Assembly: GCA_028280845.1 (NCBI GenBank) | Contig: JANQKZ010000007.1 | Span: forward strand, 37,212-101,211 | DNA: 64,000 nt | From: Opitutales bacterium | Lineage (GTDB): Bacteria; Verrucomicrobiota; Verrucomicrobiia; Opitutales; JABSRG01 | Direction of reading: 5' to 3' | Shown: positions 35,813-44,421 of the stretch, in pieces | Position numbering within the stretch: position 1 is the stretch's first letter | Layout of the letters: each line of letters opens with the position of its first letter | Made by a program: the position numbers and the translations under genes | The notes under the pieces: model-generated | Database searches by the model: none | Told to the model about the DNA's origin: nothing | The model's input: the letters and a program-made list of their open reading frames with translations, nothing else

Positions 35813-35839
35813 GGTGTCAATACACTGTGTATTGACACC
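35813..35839. promoter_or_regulatory. Perfect 12-base inverted repeat upstream of the dehydrogenase
   Basis: GGTGTCAATACA (35813-35824) and TGTATTGACACC (35828-35839) are exact reverse complements separated by CTG. The right arm contains TTGACA, a perfect -35 hexamer. It lies 52 bases before the alcohol dehydrogenase ATG and 32 after the GH43 stop. No T-run follows, so an operator is more likely than a terminator. Confidence 0.7.
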
Positions 35840-35891
35840 CGGAAATGGGAATGTTCTGGAATTCAATCCAGCCCTCTGAGATAACCCCCAC

Positions 35892-36953
35892 ATGCGTGCC
35901 GTCAGCCTTCATGGACCAAGAGATTTGAGGCTCGAGCCCTATGCTGAGGAGTCTGAACCCGGGCCGGGGGAAATTCGGATCCGGGTCATGGCGGTTGGAA
36001 TCTGCGGGTCCGACCTCCACCTCTACCAGGAAGGCCAAATCGGGGGGCTGGGCGACCAGGAACCCTTTGTCCCCGGGCATGAGTTTATGGGAGAAGTATG
36101 TGAAGTGGGAGCATATGCCCTCGATGGAGTGCGTCTCCCCTTACAACTTGGGGACCGGGTTGCGGTCGACCCTCACCTGGCCTGTGGTGAGTGTGAATGG
36201 TGTGAGGCCGGCCATCCGAACTTGTGCCCTCGTCACGACTTCATCGGGTTGCCTCCCATGCATGGGGCCCTGCGTGAAACGATGATCGTTCCCGCACGCG
36301 CCTGCTTTCACCTGACCGAAGATATGACCGCGGGAACCGGCGCCCTGCTGGAACCACTTGGCGTCGCCCTCCATGCGATGGATTTAACCAAAGCCCGAAT
36401 CGGACAAAGCGCAGTCGTCCTCGGATGCGGACCCATCGGACTGATGATGGTGCGTTTGGCCGCCCTGCAGGGCCTCCACCCAATTATTGCGGTGGATCCC
36501 TTGGGCTGGCGGATCGAACAGGCCCGCTTATGGGGGGCTCACCACGGCATTGTCGCACCTGCCACCGAAGCCATCGAAAAGGTGATGGATGCCACCGAAG
36601 GTCGCGGAGTCGATCAGGTGATCGAAGCCGCCTGGGCAGGATCAGCAGTGGATGCCGGAGTCGAAATGGCCTGCCCCGGAGCACGAGTCACCATCATCGG
36701 AATTCCGCGCGGGCATGAGCTTCAGATCAATCATTCGACCGCCCGCCGCAAAGGGCTCACCCTCGCCATGGTACGGCGAATGAAGCATGTTTATCCGCGA
36801 GCCATTGCCCTGGCCCAGGGGCCTCAACCTCAAGTGCCCCTCGACGATCTCATTTCCCATACCTACAGTCTCGAAGAGGCATCAACCGCCTTTGAACAGA
36901 ACTCCGCCTACCTGGACCATGCACTCAAATTTGTTATTCATCCCCAGCGTTAA
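35892..36953 (+). CDS. Zinc-dependent alcohol/polyol dehydrogenase (MDR family)
   Basis: A 353-residue medium-chain dehydrogenase. The catalytic zinc site is in GICGSDLHLYQEG and PGHEFMGEV. The structural zinc site has four cysteines in ACGECEWCEAGHPNLC. The Rossmann motif is VVLGCGPIGLMM, followed by an acidic residue (AVDP), favouring NAD. Relatives oxidise sorbitol, threonine or galactitol-type polyols, or pentoses. It sits between GH43 and the kelch gene and is coupled to the latter by TAATG. It probably oxidises a released sugar, which fits the dehydratase nearby. Confidence 0.92.
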   Translation: MRAVSLHGPRDLRLEPYAEESEPGPGEIRIRVMAVGICGSDLHLYQEGQIGGLGDQEPFVPGHEFMGEVCEVGAYALDGVRLPLQLGDRVAVDPHLACGECEWCEAGHPNLCPRHDFIGLPPMHGALRETMIVPARACFHLTEDMTAGTGALLEPLGVALHAMDLTKARIGQSAVVLGCGPIGLMMVRLAALQGLHPIIAVDPLGWRIEQARLWGAHHGIVAPATEAIEKVMDATEGRGVDQVIEAAWAGSAVDAGVEMACPGARVTIIGIPRGHELQINHSTARRKGLTLAMVRRMKHVYPRAIALAQGPQPQVPLDDLISHTYSLEEASTAFEQNSAYLDHALKFVIHPQR

Positions 36954-37927
36954 TGAAATCTCAATTATTCCTATTCATCCTCCTCACCCTTCCATCCCTT
37001 CTTCTCATCGGCAAGAAAGGCGAGTGGCTCACCGTAGAAACAATAGGTGAACCACATGCCCGTCATGAATGTGCCTTTGTCGAATCCGGGGGTAAATTCT
37101 ATCTATTAGGCGGTCGACGAGTTCAACCGGTTGACATTTATGATCCGGGAACCGGCAAATGGACGATGGGAGCCAAGCCCCCCATGGAGTTGCACCATTT
37201 TCAACCTGTCCCCTACCAGGGGAAGATCTACATGCTCGGGGCCATGACGGGAAAGTTCCCCGATGAGACCCCGATCGGTCACATTTTAATTTACGATCCC
37301 GCCACCGATCAATGGGAGAAGGGAGATAAGATCCCCAGGAACCGGCGGCGCGGAGGGGCCGGGGCTGTGCTCCACGAAGGAAAGATTTACCTTGTCGGGG
37401 GTATCCAACGCGGACACCAAGGCGGCTATGTCAACTGGTTCGACGTCTATGATCCGGAAACGGGAGCGTGGGAAGTCCTGCCCGATGCACCTCACGCGAG
37501 GGATCACTTTGCCGCTGCCATCGTGGGACAGCAGCTCGTTGCCGCCGGGGGGCGTACCACTTCCCTGGAAACGAAACAGGTCTTTCAACTCACGGTCGCC
37601 CCGACCGATGTCTACGATTTCGAGACCGGACAATGGACAGTCGGGGCAGACATCCCCACCCCACGGGCTGGTACCATGGCGGTTGGGGTCGATTCCTCAG
37701 TCGTAGTTGTAGGTGGGGAAAGCGGAGAGCAAAAAGTTGCCCATGACGAGGTCGAGGCCTACGACCCGCTCAAAAATGCCTGGAAGGCATGGCCCTCCCT
37801 CGTCCGCGGACGACATGGCGCAGGAGTATTTCAATACGGCATGTCCCTCTACGTCTGCTCAGGAAGTGGTAATCGAGGCGGAAGCCCTGAGCTCACCACC
37901 ATGGAACGTCTCGATCTCACGCCCTAA
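36953..37927 (+). CDS. Kelch-repeat beta-propeller protein, probably exported
   Basis: A 324-residue protein with an N-terminal hydrophobic signal (LFLFILLTLPSLLLIG). About six kelch blades follow, each with a Gly-Gly pair and a YDPxTxxW-type motif. Examples are FYLLGGRRVQPVDIYDPGTGKW, LVGGIQRG with FDVYDPETGAW, and VVGGESGEQ with EAYDPLKNAW. Kelch propellers bind proteins or sugars, and some act as sialate mutarotases (NanM). Coupled translation with the dehydrogenase suggests a sugar-related role such as mutarotase or lactonase, but none is proven. Confidence 0.85.
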   Translation: MKSQLFLFILLTLPSLLLIGKKGEWLTVETIGEPHARHECAFVESGGKFYLLGGRRVQPVDIYDPGTGKWTMGAKPPMELHHFQPVPYQGKIYMLGAMTGKFPDETPIGHILIYDPATDQWEKGDKIPRNRRRGGAGAVLHEGKIYLVGGIQRGHQGGYVNWFDVYDPETGAWEVLPDAPHARDHFAAAIVGQQLVAAGGRTTSLETKQVFQLTVAPTDVYDFETGQWTVGADIPTPRAGTMAVGVDSSVVVVGGESGEQKVAHDEVEAYDPLKNAWKAWPSLVRGRHGAGVFQYGMSLYVCSGSGNRGGSPELTTMERLDLTP

Positions 37928-38000
37928 ACCCGAACCTCCAGTTAGTTGACATTGAGTGCCAAGCTCTGATCACGACGCAGTTGGCCAAAAGCCAGGTCCC

Positions 38001-39173
38001 TCATCCATCCCGTTTATTCCACTCCGATTTGCGGAACATGTTCAGCCCGGGGTCCTGGATGATACCATTAGCGTATTCCGGTGGATGCTTTCGGATAAAA
38101 TCCAGGTCGAGTTCTACCCCCCAACCAGGACCTTCAGGGAGTTGGAAATACCCATCGACCACTTCCGGATAAGGACTCCCCGCCTGTTTCACAAACTGGT
38201 CAGTAAAGTCATTGAAATGCTCAAGGATCTTGCCGTTCCGCAACGTGAACATGACATGCAGAGTCGCCATGGTAGTAATGATTCCACCCACATTGTGCGG
38301 GGCCACCATGACGTTGTAGGTTTCGGCGGTAGAAGCGATTTTCTTGGCTTCGAGCACACCTCCGCATTGGGTGAGGTCCAACTGGATGATGTCTACGATT
38401 CGGAGCGGGAACAGATCGCGAAATTGATTGGCTGAATACAGACGCTCCCCCGTGGCAATGGGAAGATAAGTATGTTGCGCCACCTTGGTCATCGCTTTAA
38501 GATCATCGGGCCGGCACGGTTCCTCAATCCATGCAGGGCGGATATTCATCTTCTCGATCTCCTTGGCAATTTCAATGGCCTGGTGTGGAGCGAATCGTCC
38601 ATGCATTTCAATATGGAGTTGGCATTGATCGCCCACCGCATCGTGAACGGAGCCGATGAGATCAAGCGATTTCCTAAATTCGGCCCCGGACAACTCCAGG
38701 TTTCCTGCACCAAAAGGGTCAAATTTCAACCCCAGGTAACCGGCCTCCTTCACCTTCCTGGCGGCGTCCCCAAATTGACTGGGGTCCCGGGCAACCTTAT
38801 ACCAGCCATTGGCATAGGCTGGAACTCTATCGGTGACCTTACCTCCCAAAAGCTGCCAGACCGGCTTGCCGGCAGATTTTCCGATGATATCCCAACAGGC
38901 CATTTCGACCATGGCCAGCGCGGTCATTTCCAGTTCATGGGCAACCCCGTAATCCAGAAGGGTGATCCGCTCAAACAGCGCTTCCACATCGTGAGGATCC
39001 CACCCTACAATGTGACGGCGGATATCGATTAAATACTGCTGGAGCGTATGCGTTTTCCCAAGAATACGGGCCTCGCCGACTCCTGTGATTCCCTCATCCG
39101 TTTCCAGAATAATATAGGAGAGGTTTCGCCAGGGTGTACCTAGCACAACAGTTTCAAAATTTACAATTTTCAT
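38001..39173 (-). CDS. Enolase-superfamily sugar-acid dehydratase (mandelate racemase/muconate lactonizing type)
   Basis: About 390 residues. The N-terminal capping domain is followed by a TIM barrel with metal ligands in LHIEMHGRF, AWIEEPCRPDD and IATGERLYS. The catalytic histidine is in VMVAPHNVGG, typical of galactonate-dehydratase-like enzymes. The family dehydrates aldonic acids to 2-keto-3-deoxy acids. The start at 39173 is chosen because the first strand (MKIVNFETVVLG) begins there; upstream codons are not conserved-looking. It is convergent with the kelch gene and divergent from the GH4 gene. Together with the dehydrogenase it suggests an oxidative sugar pathway. Confidence 0.92.
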   Translation of the reverse strand: MKIVNFETVVLGTPWRNLSYIILETDEGITGVGEARILGKTHTLQQYLIDIRRHIVGWDPHDVEALFERITLLDYGVAHELEMTALAMVEMACWDIIGKSAGKPVWQLLGGKVTDRVPAYANGWYKVARDPSQFGDAARKVKEAGYLGLKFDPFGAGNLELSGAEFRKSLDLIGSVHDAVGDQCQLHIEMHGRFAPHQAIEIAKEIEKMNIRPAWIEEPCRPDDLKAMTKVAQHTYLPIATGERLYSANQFRDLFPLRIVDIIQLDLTQCGGVLEAKKIASTAETYNVMVAPHNVGGIITTMATLHVMFTLRNGKILEHFNDFTDQFVKQAGSPYPEVVDGYFQLPEGPGWGVELDLDFIRKHPPEYANGIIQDPGLNMFRKSEWNKRDG

Positions 39174-39255
39174 AAGGGGTAGTGGGTTTTTATTTACTAT
39201 GGGACAGGCAATCCAGGTCGACCAGCCTTTGCCTTCCTTTACTGTCATTCAAGCC

Positions 39256-39293
39256 ATTTGGGTTAAGGGTTTTAAACCCGATCCAACCCAAAT
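39256..39293. promoter_or_regulatory. Nested dyad upstream of the GH4 gene
   Basis: Outer arms ATTTGGGTT (39256-39264) and AACCCAAAT (39285-39293) are perfect reverse complements. Within them lies a second perfect dyad, GGGTTT-T-AAACCC (39267-39279). The structure stands 41 bases before the GH4 ATG, in the 161-base divergent region shared with the dehydratase gene. It could be a double operator or a stem in the mRNA leader. No T-run follows. Confidence 0.6.
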
Positions 39294-39334
39294 AAAGTTA
39301 GCCTCTCCCTTAACCCCCCACCCCCCTTTTTACT

Positions 39335-40888
39335 ATGTCGTTCAAAGTTACCTTCATCGGAGCGGGCAGTATTGGTTTCACCCGCAAGCTCGTACAAGAC
39401 CTTCTCGGCGTGCCCGAGTTTAGGGACATTGAGTTAGCCTTTACGGATATCAATGAAGAAAACCTCCGCATGGTCACCGAGCTCTGCCAGCGAGATATCG
39501 AGGCCAACGGACTAAAAATAAAGATCCAATCAACGACAAACAGGCGCGAAGCCGTCACCAACGCGCGGTATGTGCTGTCTGTCGTACGCGTGGGCGGTTT
39601 GGAAGCCTTTGCCCACGATATAGATATCCCGTTGAAATATGGGGTGGACCAGTGTGTCGGGGATACCTTGTCCGCAGGCGGTCTGATGTATGCCCAACGC
39701 GGCATTCCCGTCCTACTCGACTTCTGCAAAGACATATCGGAGGTCGGAGAATCGGGGGCCATGATGCTCAATTACGCCAATCCTATGGCCATGCTCACCT
39801 GGGCCTGCAATAAATACGGGTATGGCGTGCGCACGATCGGCCTCTGCCACGGCGTTCAAAATGGGCATCGTATGATCGCGGAAGCTTTTGGTCTCGAGCA
39901 AAAAGAAGTCGATATCATCTGTGCGGGCATCAATCACCAGACCTGGTACACCCAGATCAAACACAAAGGACGTGATCTCACTGGGGAGCTCCTCGAGAAA
40001 CTGGAAGCTCACACCGAGTTCAGTATCCAGGAAAAAGTGCGTATCGATGTGCTTAAACGATTCGGCTATTTCAGCACGGAATCCAATGGACATCTAAGCG
40101 AGTATCTCGCCTGGTACCGCAAACGTCCACAGGAGATCAACGACTGGATCAGCCTCGACAAATGGATAAACGGGGAGTCCGGAGGTTATCTCCGGGTATG
40201 CACGGAGGGGCGGAACTGGTTCAAAACCGACTTTCCCAACTGGTTAAAGGAACCACCCAAAATATACGGTCCCGAGAACCGGGGCCATGAACATGGATCG
40301 TACATCATAGAGGGCCTCGAAACCGGACGCGTGTATCGTGGACACTTCAATGTCATCAACCATGGGGTGATCACCAACCTGCCTGAGGACTGCGTCATAG
40401 AGGCCCCCGGTTACGTGGACCACAACGGCATCAACATGCCCCTGGTGGGCGACCTCCCGCTCGGGCTGGCTGCTATATGCCAGCAAAGTGTCAATGTCCA
40501 GCGCCTGGGGGTGGAGGCGGCAATCCACGGCAATGCGGATCTCTTGAAACAAGCCATGTTACTGGACCCCCTGGTGGGTGCCGTCTGCAATCCCCCCGAA
40601 GTCTGGCAAATGACAGACGAGATGCTGGTCGCCCTGGAACCCTGGCTACCCCAATATGCCAAAGCCATCGGAGAAGCGAAACAACGCCTAAGCGATCCTG
40701 CCCTCCTCCTCCCCACCAATGCGGGTTATCGCGGGGCGGCGCGCATGAAAACCCGAGACATTCATGAATTGGCCGAGGATGCTGACGAAGCCCGGAAAAA
40801 TGCGGCAAACGCTGACAAGGGCTTCGAATGGAGGCCTGGGCGCGAAGCCAACACCGACAATGTGACGGTTGAACAATCCTCCAATTAA
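39335..40888 (+). CDS. GH4-family alpha-glycosidase (alpha-galactosidase / galacturonidase type)
   Basis: A 517-residue NAD- and metal-dependent glycosidase. The dinucleotide motif is FIGAGSIGFTRKLVQDLL (residues 6-23), followed by FTDINEENL. The metal and catalytic regions are NYANPMAMLTWA, GLCHGVQNG and GINHQTWY. GH4 enzymes use redox-assisted elimination and often act on phosphorylated or uronic alpha-glycosides in the cytoplasm. Alpha-galactosidase, alpha-glucosidase (MelA/AglA) or alpha-galacturonidase (LplD) are all possible. It is longer than usual (about 440-480), with an extended C terminus. It is followed 32 bases later by a sulfatase gene. Confidence 0.9.
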   Translation: MSFKVTFIGAGSIGFTRKLVQDLLGVPEFRDIELAFTDINEENLRMVTELCQRDIEANGLKIKIQSTTNRREAVTNARYVLSVVRVGGLEAFAHDIDIPLKYGVDQCVGDTLSAGGLMYAQRGIPVLLDFCKDISEVGESGAMMLNYANPMAMLTWACNKYGYGVRTIGLCHGVQNGHRMIAEAFGLEQKEVDIICAGINHQTWYTQIKHKGRDLTGELLEKLEAHTEFSIQEKVRIDVLKRFGYFSTESNGHLSEYLAWYRKRPQEINDWISLDKWINGESGGYLRVCTEGRNWFKTDFPNWLKEPPKIYGPENRGHEHGSYIIEGLETGRVYRGHFNVINHGVITNLPEDCVIEAPGYVDHNGINMPLVGDLPLGLAAICQQSVNVQRLGVEAAIHGNADLLKQAMLLDPLVGAVCNPPEVWQMTDEMLVALEPWLPQYAKAIGEAKQRLSDPALLLPTNAGYRGAARMKTRDIHELAEDADEARKNAANADKGFEWRPGREANTDNVTVEQSSN

Positions 40889-40920
40889 GCAGTAATCTAT
40901 CCCAAGTTTCGGAAAATCCT

Positions 40921-42291
40921 GTGTCCAAAAAAAACGTTCTCATCATCATTTCAGACGATTGGAGCCCCATAGCCGGTTGTTATGAGGATCCCGTTATTCA
41001 AACTCCCAGGATAGACGAATTCGCCCGATCGGGCGTGGTCTTTGAGCAGGCCTTTTGTACTGCGCCCACCTGTGCTGTCAGCCGGGCCTGCTTACTCACT
41101 GGCGTGCACAGCCACACCCATGGGCAATATGGACACAGCCATGCCTACCACGGCTTCCGCACCCACGAATGGATTCCCTCGATACCGAAACTGTTAAAAG
41201 ATGCGGGGTACACCACGGGCCTTATTGGAAAAGAGCATTTCGGCCCGGCTCATGTGTACCCGTTTGACTACAAGCCACCCGTCGACCATCGCAGCGCGAC
41301 CGATACGGCCAGGAAAACGAAAGCCTTCCTGGATACCTGGAAGGACGAACCCTTCTTCCTCATGGTCGCCAGCACGCTTCCCCACCGGACCAAAGACGAT
41401 ACCTTTCATACCGGCATCGAACATGAGGGCACCCCGGATGTTCAATACGATCCCGATACAGTCCCCGTTCCTGGTTTTCTTCCAGATAATGAGGCAACCC
41501 GGCAGGATTTAGCGGATTATTACAACGCTATCAGCCGTATGGATCAGCAATACGGAGCAGTCCTCGATGCTTTGGAGGCCTCTGGACGAGCAAAGGACAC
41601 CCTGGTCTTCATGATGAGTGACCACGGAATGCCCTTTCCCGGGGCCAAAGCCAGCAGTTATGATTCCGGGCAGCACTGCCCGCTCATCGTCCGCGATCCG
41701 GGCGGACGCGGGGCCGGACAGCGGAATCATGCCCTGGTCAACTGGACCGATGTCAGCGCCTCGGTTCTAGACTGGTGTGGGGTGGCTTATCCCGAGGGAG
41801 GGCTCTCTGAACTGGCTGGTCGTTCCTTTCTGCCCATTTTGAACGACGACTCCCCCACCCCCGGAGAGGGGGCATGGGAAGCAACCTTCTTTTCCCACTG
41901 CTTCCATGAGATCATAAACTATTACCCCTGGCGCGTGTTGCGGGAACGTCGGTTTAAACTCGTTCACAACCTGGCTCCGGAACTCCCCCTGCCCATTCCC
42001 ACTGATCTGTTCCGCAGCCCCACCTGGGCCGCGGTCCGCGAAGGCAAGCTTCAAGCCATCGGGCACCGATCCCGGGAGGCCATGATTAACCAGCCGGGCG
42101 AGTTGCTCTATGACCTGGAGCAGGACCCCATGGAGACGACCAATCTGGCGGAGGATCCGGCTTACGCCGACCAGCTTGCCTCCATGCGGAAGCAACTCAT
42201 GGATTTCAGGGTAAAAACCCGGGACCCCTGGACAGAGTTGGACTTCCAGAAAGGAGTTGAGGGCGCCCAGCCCTTTACGAGCCTGATTTAG
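40921..42291 (+). CDS. Sulfatase with an atypical CAVSR active-site motif
   Basis: A 456-residue type I sulfatase starting at GTG. Metal ligands are in IIISDDWSP. The nucleophile segment is TCAVSRACLLTG with Cys51, so the usual proline two residues after the cysteine is a valine. GHSHAYHGF, LIGKEHFGPA and FMMSDHGMPFPG complete the site. The overall pattern resembles heparan-N-sulfatase-like (SGSH) enzymes. No signal peptide is present, so it is predicted cytoplasmic. It is convergent with the TonB-like gene, ten bases apart. Cys51 would need conversion to formylglycine by the anSME-like enzyme nearby. Confidence 0.9.
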   Translation: MSKKNVLIIISDDWSPIAGCYEDPVIQTPRIDEFARSGVVFEQAFCTAPTCAVSRACLLTGVHSHTHGQYGHSHAYHGFRTHEWIPSIPKLLKDAGYTTGLIGKEHFGPAHVYPFDYKPPVDHRSATDTARKTKAFLDTWKDEPFFLMVASTLPHRTKDDTFHTGIEHEGTPDVQYDPDTVPVPGFLPDNEATRQDLADYYNAISRMDQQYGAVLDALEASGRAKDTLVFMMSDHGMPFPGAKASSYDSGQHCPLIVRDPGGRGAGQRNHALVNWTDVSASVLDWCGVAYPEGGLSELAGRSFLPILNDDSPTPGEGAWEATFFSHCFHEIINYYPWRVLRERRFKLVHNLAPELPLPIPTDLFRSPTWAAVREGKLQAIGHRSREAMINQPGELLYDLEQDPMETTNLAEDPAYADQLASMRKQLMDFRVKTRDPWTELDFQKGVEGAQPFTSLI

Positions 42292-42301
42292 AATGCGCTT
42301 C

Positions 42302-43027
42302 TCACCCCCCCGAAGGCCCACTCCCACGACCTCGACGACCCTCTGGCGGTGAATTTTCCATGCCTTCAAAAAAGTCAAAGGAGCGTTCCGCCTCGACGTA
42401 AACGAGCTGGCCGTCGTGCTGGATAGGAGGAAACTCAGTCATGATTACCGTAAATAAGGCCGGTTTCACAAATTCCCGGGCTGACACCTCAATGACCTGT
42501 GGGTTAATGACCCGACCATCCGTATCAATGATAAAACGAACCGTCACCCGACCTCGCTTCTCCGACCCCACCAGCTCGGCCGGATAGCGGGGGCGCCTGA
42601 ACTGCAACGGGCGGGGGCGTTCGGCCAAATCCTCCATTGCCACTACTGGCACGTCCTCGGCCATCTCTTTAAACACGGACCGCCCAAATTGCCTGTTTAA
42701 CTTCTGTTCGGCCGATAAATTAAACACGAAGGGGATCACAACTTTTTTTTCGATCGCTACTCCGTCTTTTAATACAGGCTCAAAACGCCACTGCAGCGCA
42801 GCGGCCACCGCCGCCTCTCCAAATTCCGGCCGGGTCGCGTCCCGGATCTCTGCTGACTTGACCGAGCCATCCGTGGCGATGGTCGCCTGGATCGACGCCT
42901 TACCCTCGGTAAATGTGTCATGCAGGATATCCGGATAATCCGGTTGAACCATTTCAACCGGTTTAATCTGGCCGTGCAACAGGCCGCTAAATAGCAAAAA
43001 CAAGGACGACAGAAAAACTCTAAACAT
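42302..43027 (-). CDS. Exported protein with two TonB C-terminal domains
   Basis: A 241-residue protein with a signal peptide (VFLSSLFLLFSGLLHGQ) and two tandem TonB_C-type domains. The first (about 22-105) has QPDYPDILHDTFTEGKASIQATI and AALQWRFEPVLKDG. The second (about 125-215) has RPRYPAELVGSEKRGRVTVRFIID. The tail is Gly/Arg/Pro-rich. True TonB spans the inner membrane and has a Pro-rich linker. This protein instead looks periplasmic and lacks that linker, so it may be an accessory protein rather than an energiser. Confidence 0.83.
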   Translation of the reverse strand: MFRVFLSSLFLLFSGLLHGQIKPVEMVQPDYPDILHDTFTEGKASIQATIATDGSVKSAEIRDATRPEFGEAAVAAALQWRFEPVLKDGVAIEKKVVIPFVFNLSAEQKLNRQFGRSVFKEMAEDVPVVAMEDLAERPRPLQFRRPRYPAELVGSEKRGRVTVRFIIDTDGRVINPQVIEVSAREFVKPALFTVIMTEFPPIQHDGQLVYVEAERSFDFFEGMENSPPEGRRGRGSGPSGG

Positions 43028-43099
43028 GGGGTAAAGCAGGGGGGGTTACCTTTCAGTTGTAATGGACCGGTTTAGCTGTGAACAGTGGAAAATGCAGGC

Positions 43100-44362
43100 C
43101 TATTTAAACAGGTCCGGGTGTGTTTTAAGGAGTTCCATCACGCCTGCCGGCGGCTGCCCGGATTGGGCCAGGCGAGCCATCACCCGAAAATAGGGATCCA
43201 CATGGGAGAAAAATTGTTTATACGCCGCACAAAGGTAGTTCAGCCCCTCCTCTCCTTCCGGGGTAGTATCAAAGCGCCGCTTTGGGCACTCCCCGTTACA
43301 GGCGACCAACCAGGGACACTGCCGGCAATAATTCGGGAGCGTGCCCTGTTTTGCCTGACCGAAGTCACGTTGCCCCGGACTATCGGCAATATCCGCCAGA
43401 GTCATCTCCATGATATTACCTCGCAAATGTTGTGGATAGACGTAGTGGTCACACGAATACACATTTCCATTGTGCTCAATGGCCAGAGCGTTTCCACAGG
43501 TTTCGGAAAAGTAACAGATTCCCCCGGATCGGTGGCCCAACCACTTGCCGAAGGCTACGTCAAATGTCTGAATATAAACCCGCCCCACATCCTGCCGGAC
43601 CCACCGATCAAAAATCGTGGTGAGAAATGTCCCAAAATCTCGCGGCAACACGGACCAAGGCGAAACCCTCGGATCACCTTCCCCTTCCCGCGCCAGGTCA
43701 GGAGGCGCCGCCAACCCAAGTCCCGCTTCATCAGCTGCCTGATTCGCCGAGCGTTCGACAATCGGGATAAATTGCAGGTATTTCGATCCAATCCCCTTCA
43801 GAAATTTATAGACTAACTCCGGCTTGGTCGAACTGAGGCGGTTCACACAGGTGAGGGTGTTAAAATCGACCTCGAATTTCTGGAGGACCCGGATGCCATC
43901 CATCACGGCTCTCCAAGTCCCACGGCCTGCCTTATCTACTCGATAGGCGTTATGAATCTTTTCCGGGCCATCAATACTGACGCCTACTAAAAATCCATTA
44001 TCCTTGAAAAACGTTCCCCACTCTTCATCGAGGAGAACCCCGTTGGTTTGAAATGCATTCTCAATGGTTTTCCCGGCAGCATAGCGTTTCTGCAGGGAAA
44101 CTACCTTATTAAAATAATCAACCCCCAGGAGTGTCGGTTCCCCACCCTGCCAGGCAAAGCTCACATGGTCGGTAGGCTGTGCTTCAATGTACTGGCGGAT
44201 ATAGGTTTCCAAGACAGCATCCGACATCTTCCACCTTTCCCCCTTGCCCCATAACACCTCCTTTTCCAGGTAAAAACAATATTCGCAATCCAGGTTGCAG
44301 ACCGGGCCGATCGGCTTGGTCATCACATGAAAGGGTTGCTGGGCTGGCTGGGACAGAGACAT
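43100..44362 (-). CDS. Anaerobic sulfatase-maturating enzyme (radical SAM, SPASM)
   Basis: A 420-residue radical SAM enzyme. The first iron-sulfur cluster motif is CNLDCEYC (CxxxCxxC) in KPIGPVCNLDCEYCFYLEK. The conserved SIDGPEKIHNAYR contains the usual aspartate region. The SPASM cysteines lie in CGNALAIEHNGNVYSCDHYV and CRQCPWLVACNGECPKRRF. The family converts the sulfatase active-site cysteine or serine to formylglycine in the cytoplasm without oxygen. Its place among two sulfatases supports that role directly. It is divergent from the 2-hydroxyacid dehydrogenase gene. Confidence 0.95.
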   Translation of the reverse strand: MSLSQPAQQPFHVMTKPIGPVCNLDCEYCFYLEKEVLWGKGERWKMSDAVLETYIRQYIEAQPTDHVSFAWQGGEPTLLGVDYFNKVVSLQKRYAAGKTIENAFQTNGVLLDEEWGTFFKDNGFLVGVSIDGPEKIHNAYRVDKAGRGTWRAVMDGIRVLQKFEVDFNTLTCVNRLSSTKPELVYKFLKGIGSKYLQFIPIVERSANQAADEAGLGLAAPPDLAREGEGDPRVSPWSVLPRDFGTFLTTIFDRWVRQDVGRVYIQTFDVAFGKWLGHRSGGICYFSETCGNALAIEHNGNVYSCDHYVYPQHLRGNIMEMTLADIADSPGQRDFGQAKQGTLPNYCRQCPWLVACNGECPKRRFDTTPEGEEGLNYLCAAYKQFFSHVDPYFRVMARLAQSGQPPAGVMELLKTHPDLFK

Positions 44363-44421
44363 GTTTACTGTATTGGAATAAGCGGTTTACCCGCGCCATT
44401 CAAGCGCCCATCCTGCCCCTT

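Noticed and set aside
35813..35839. Palindrome considered as a GH43 terminator
   Set aside because: The stem is AT-rich in the centre and no T-run follows on either side.
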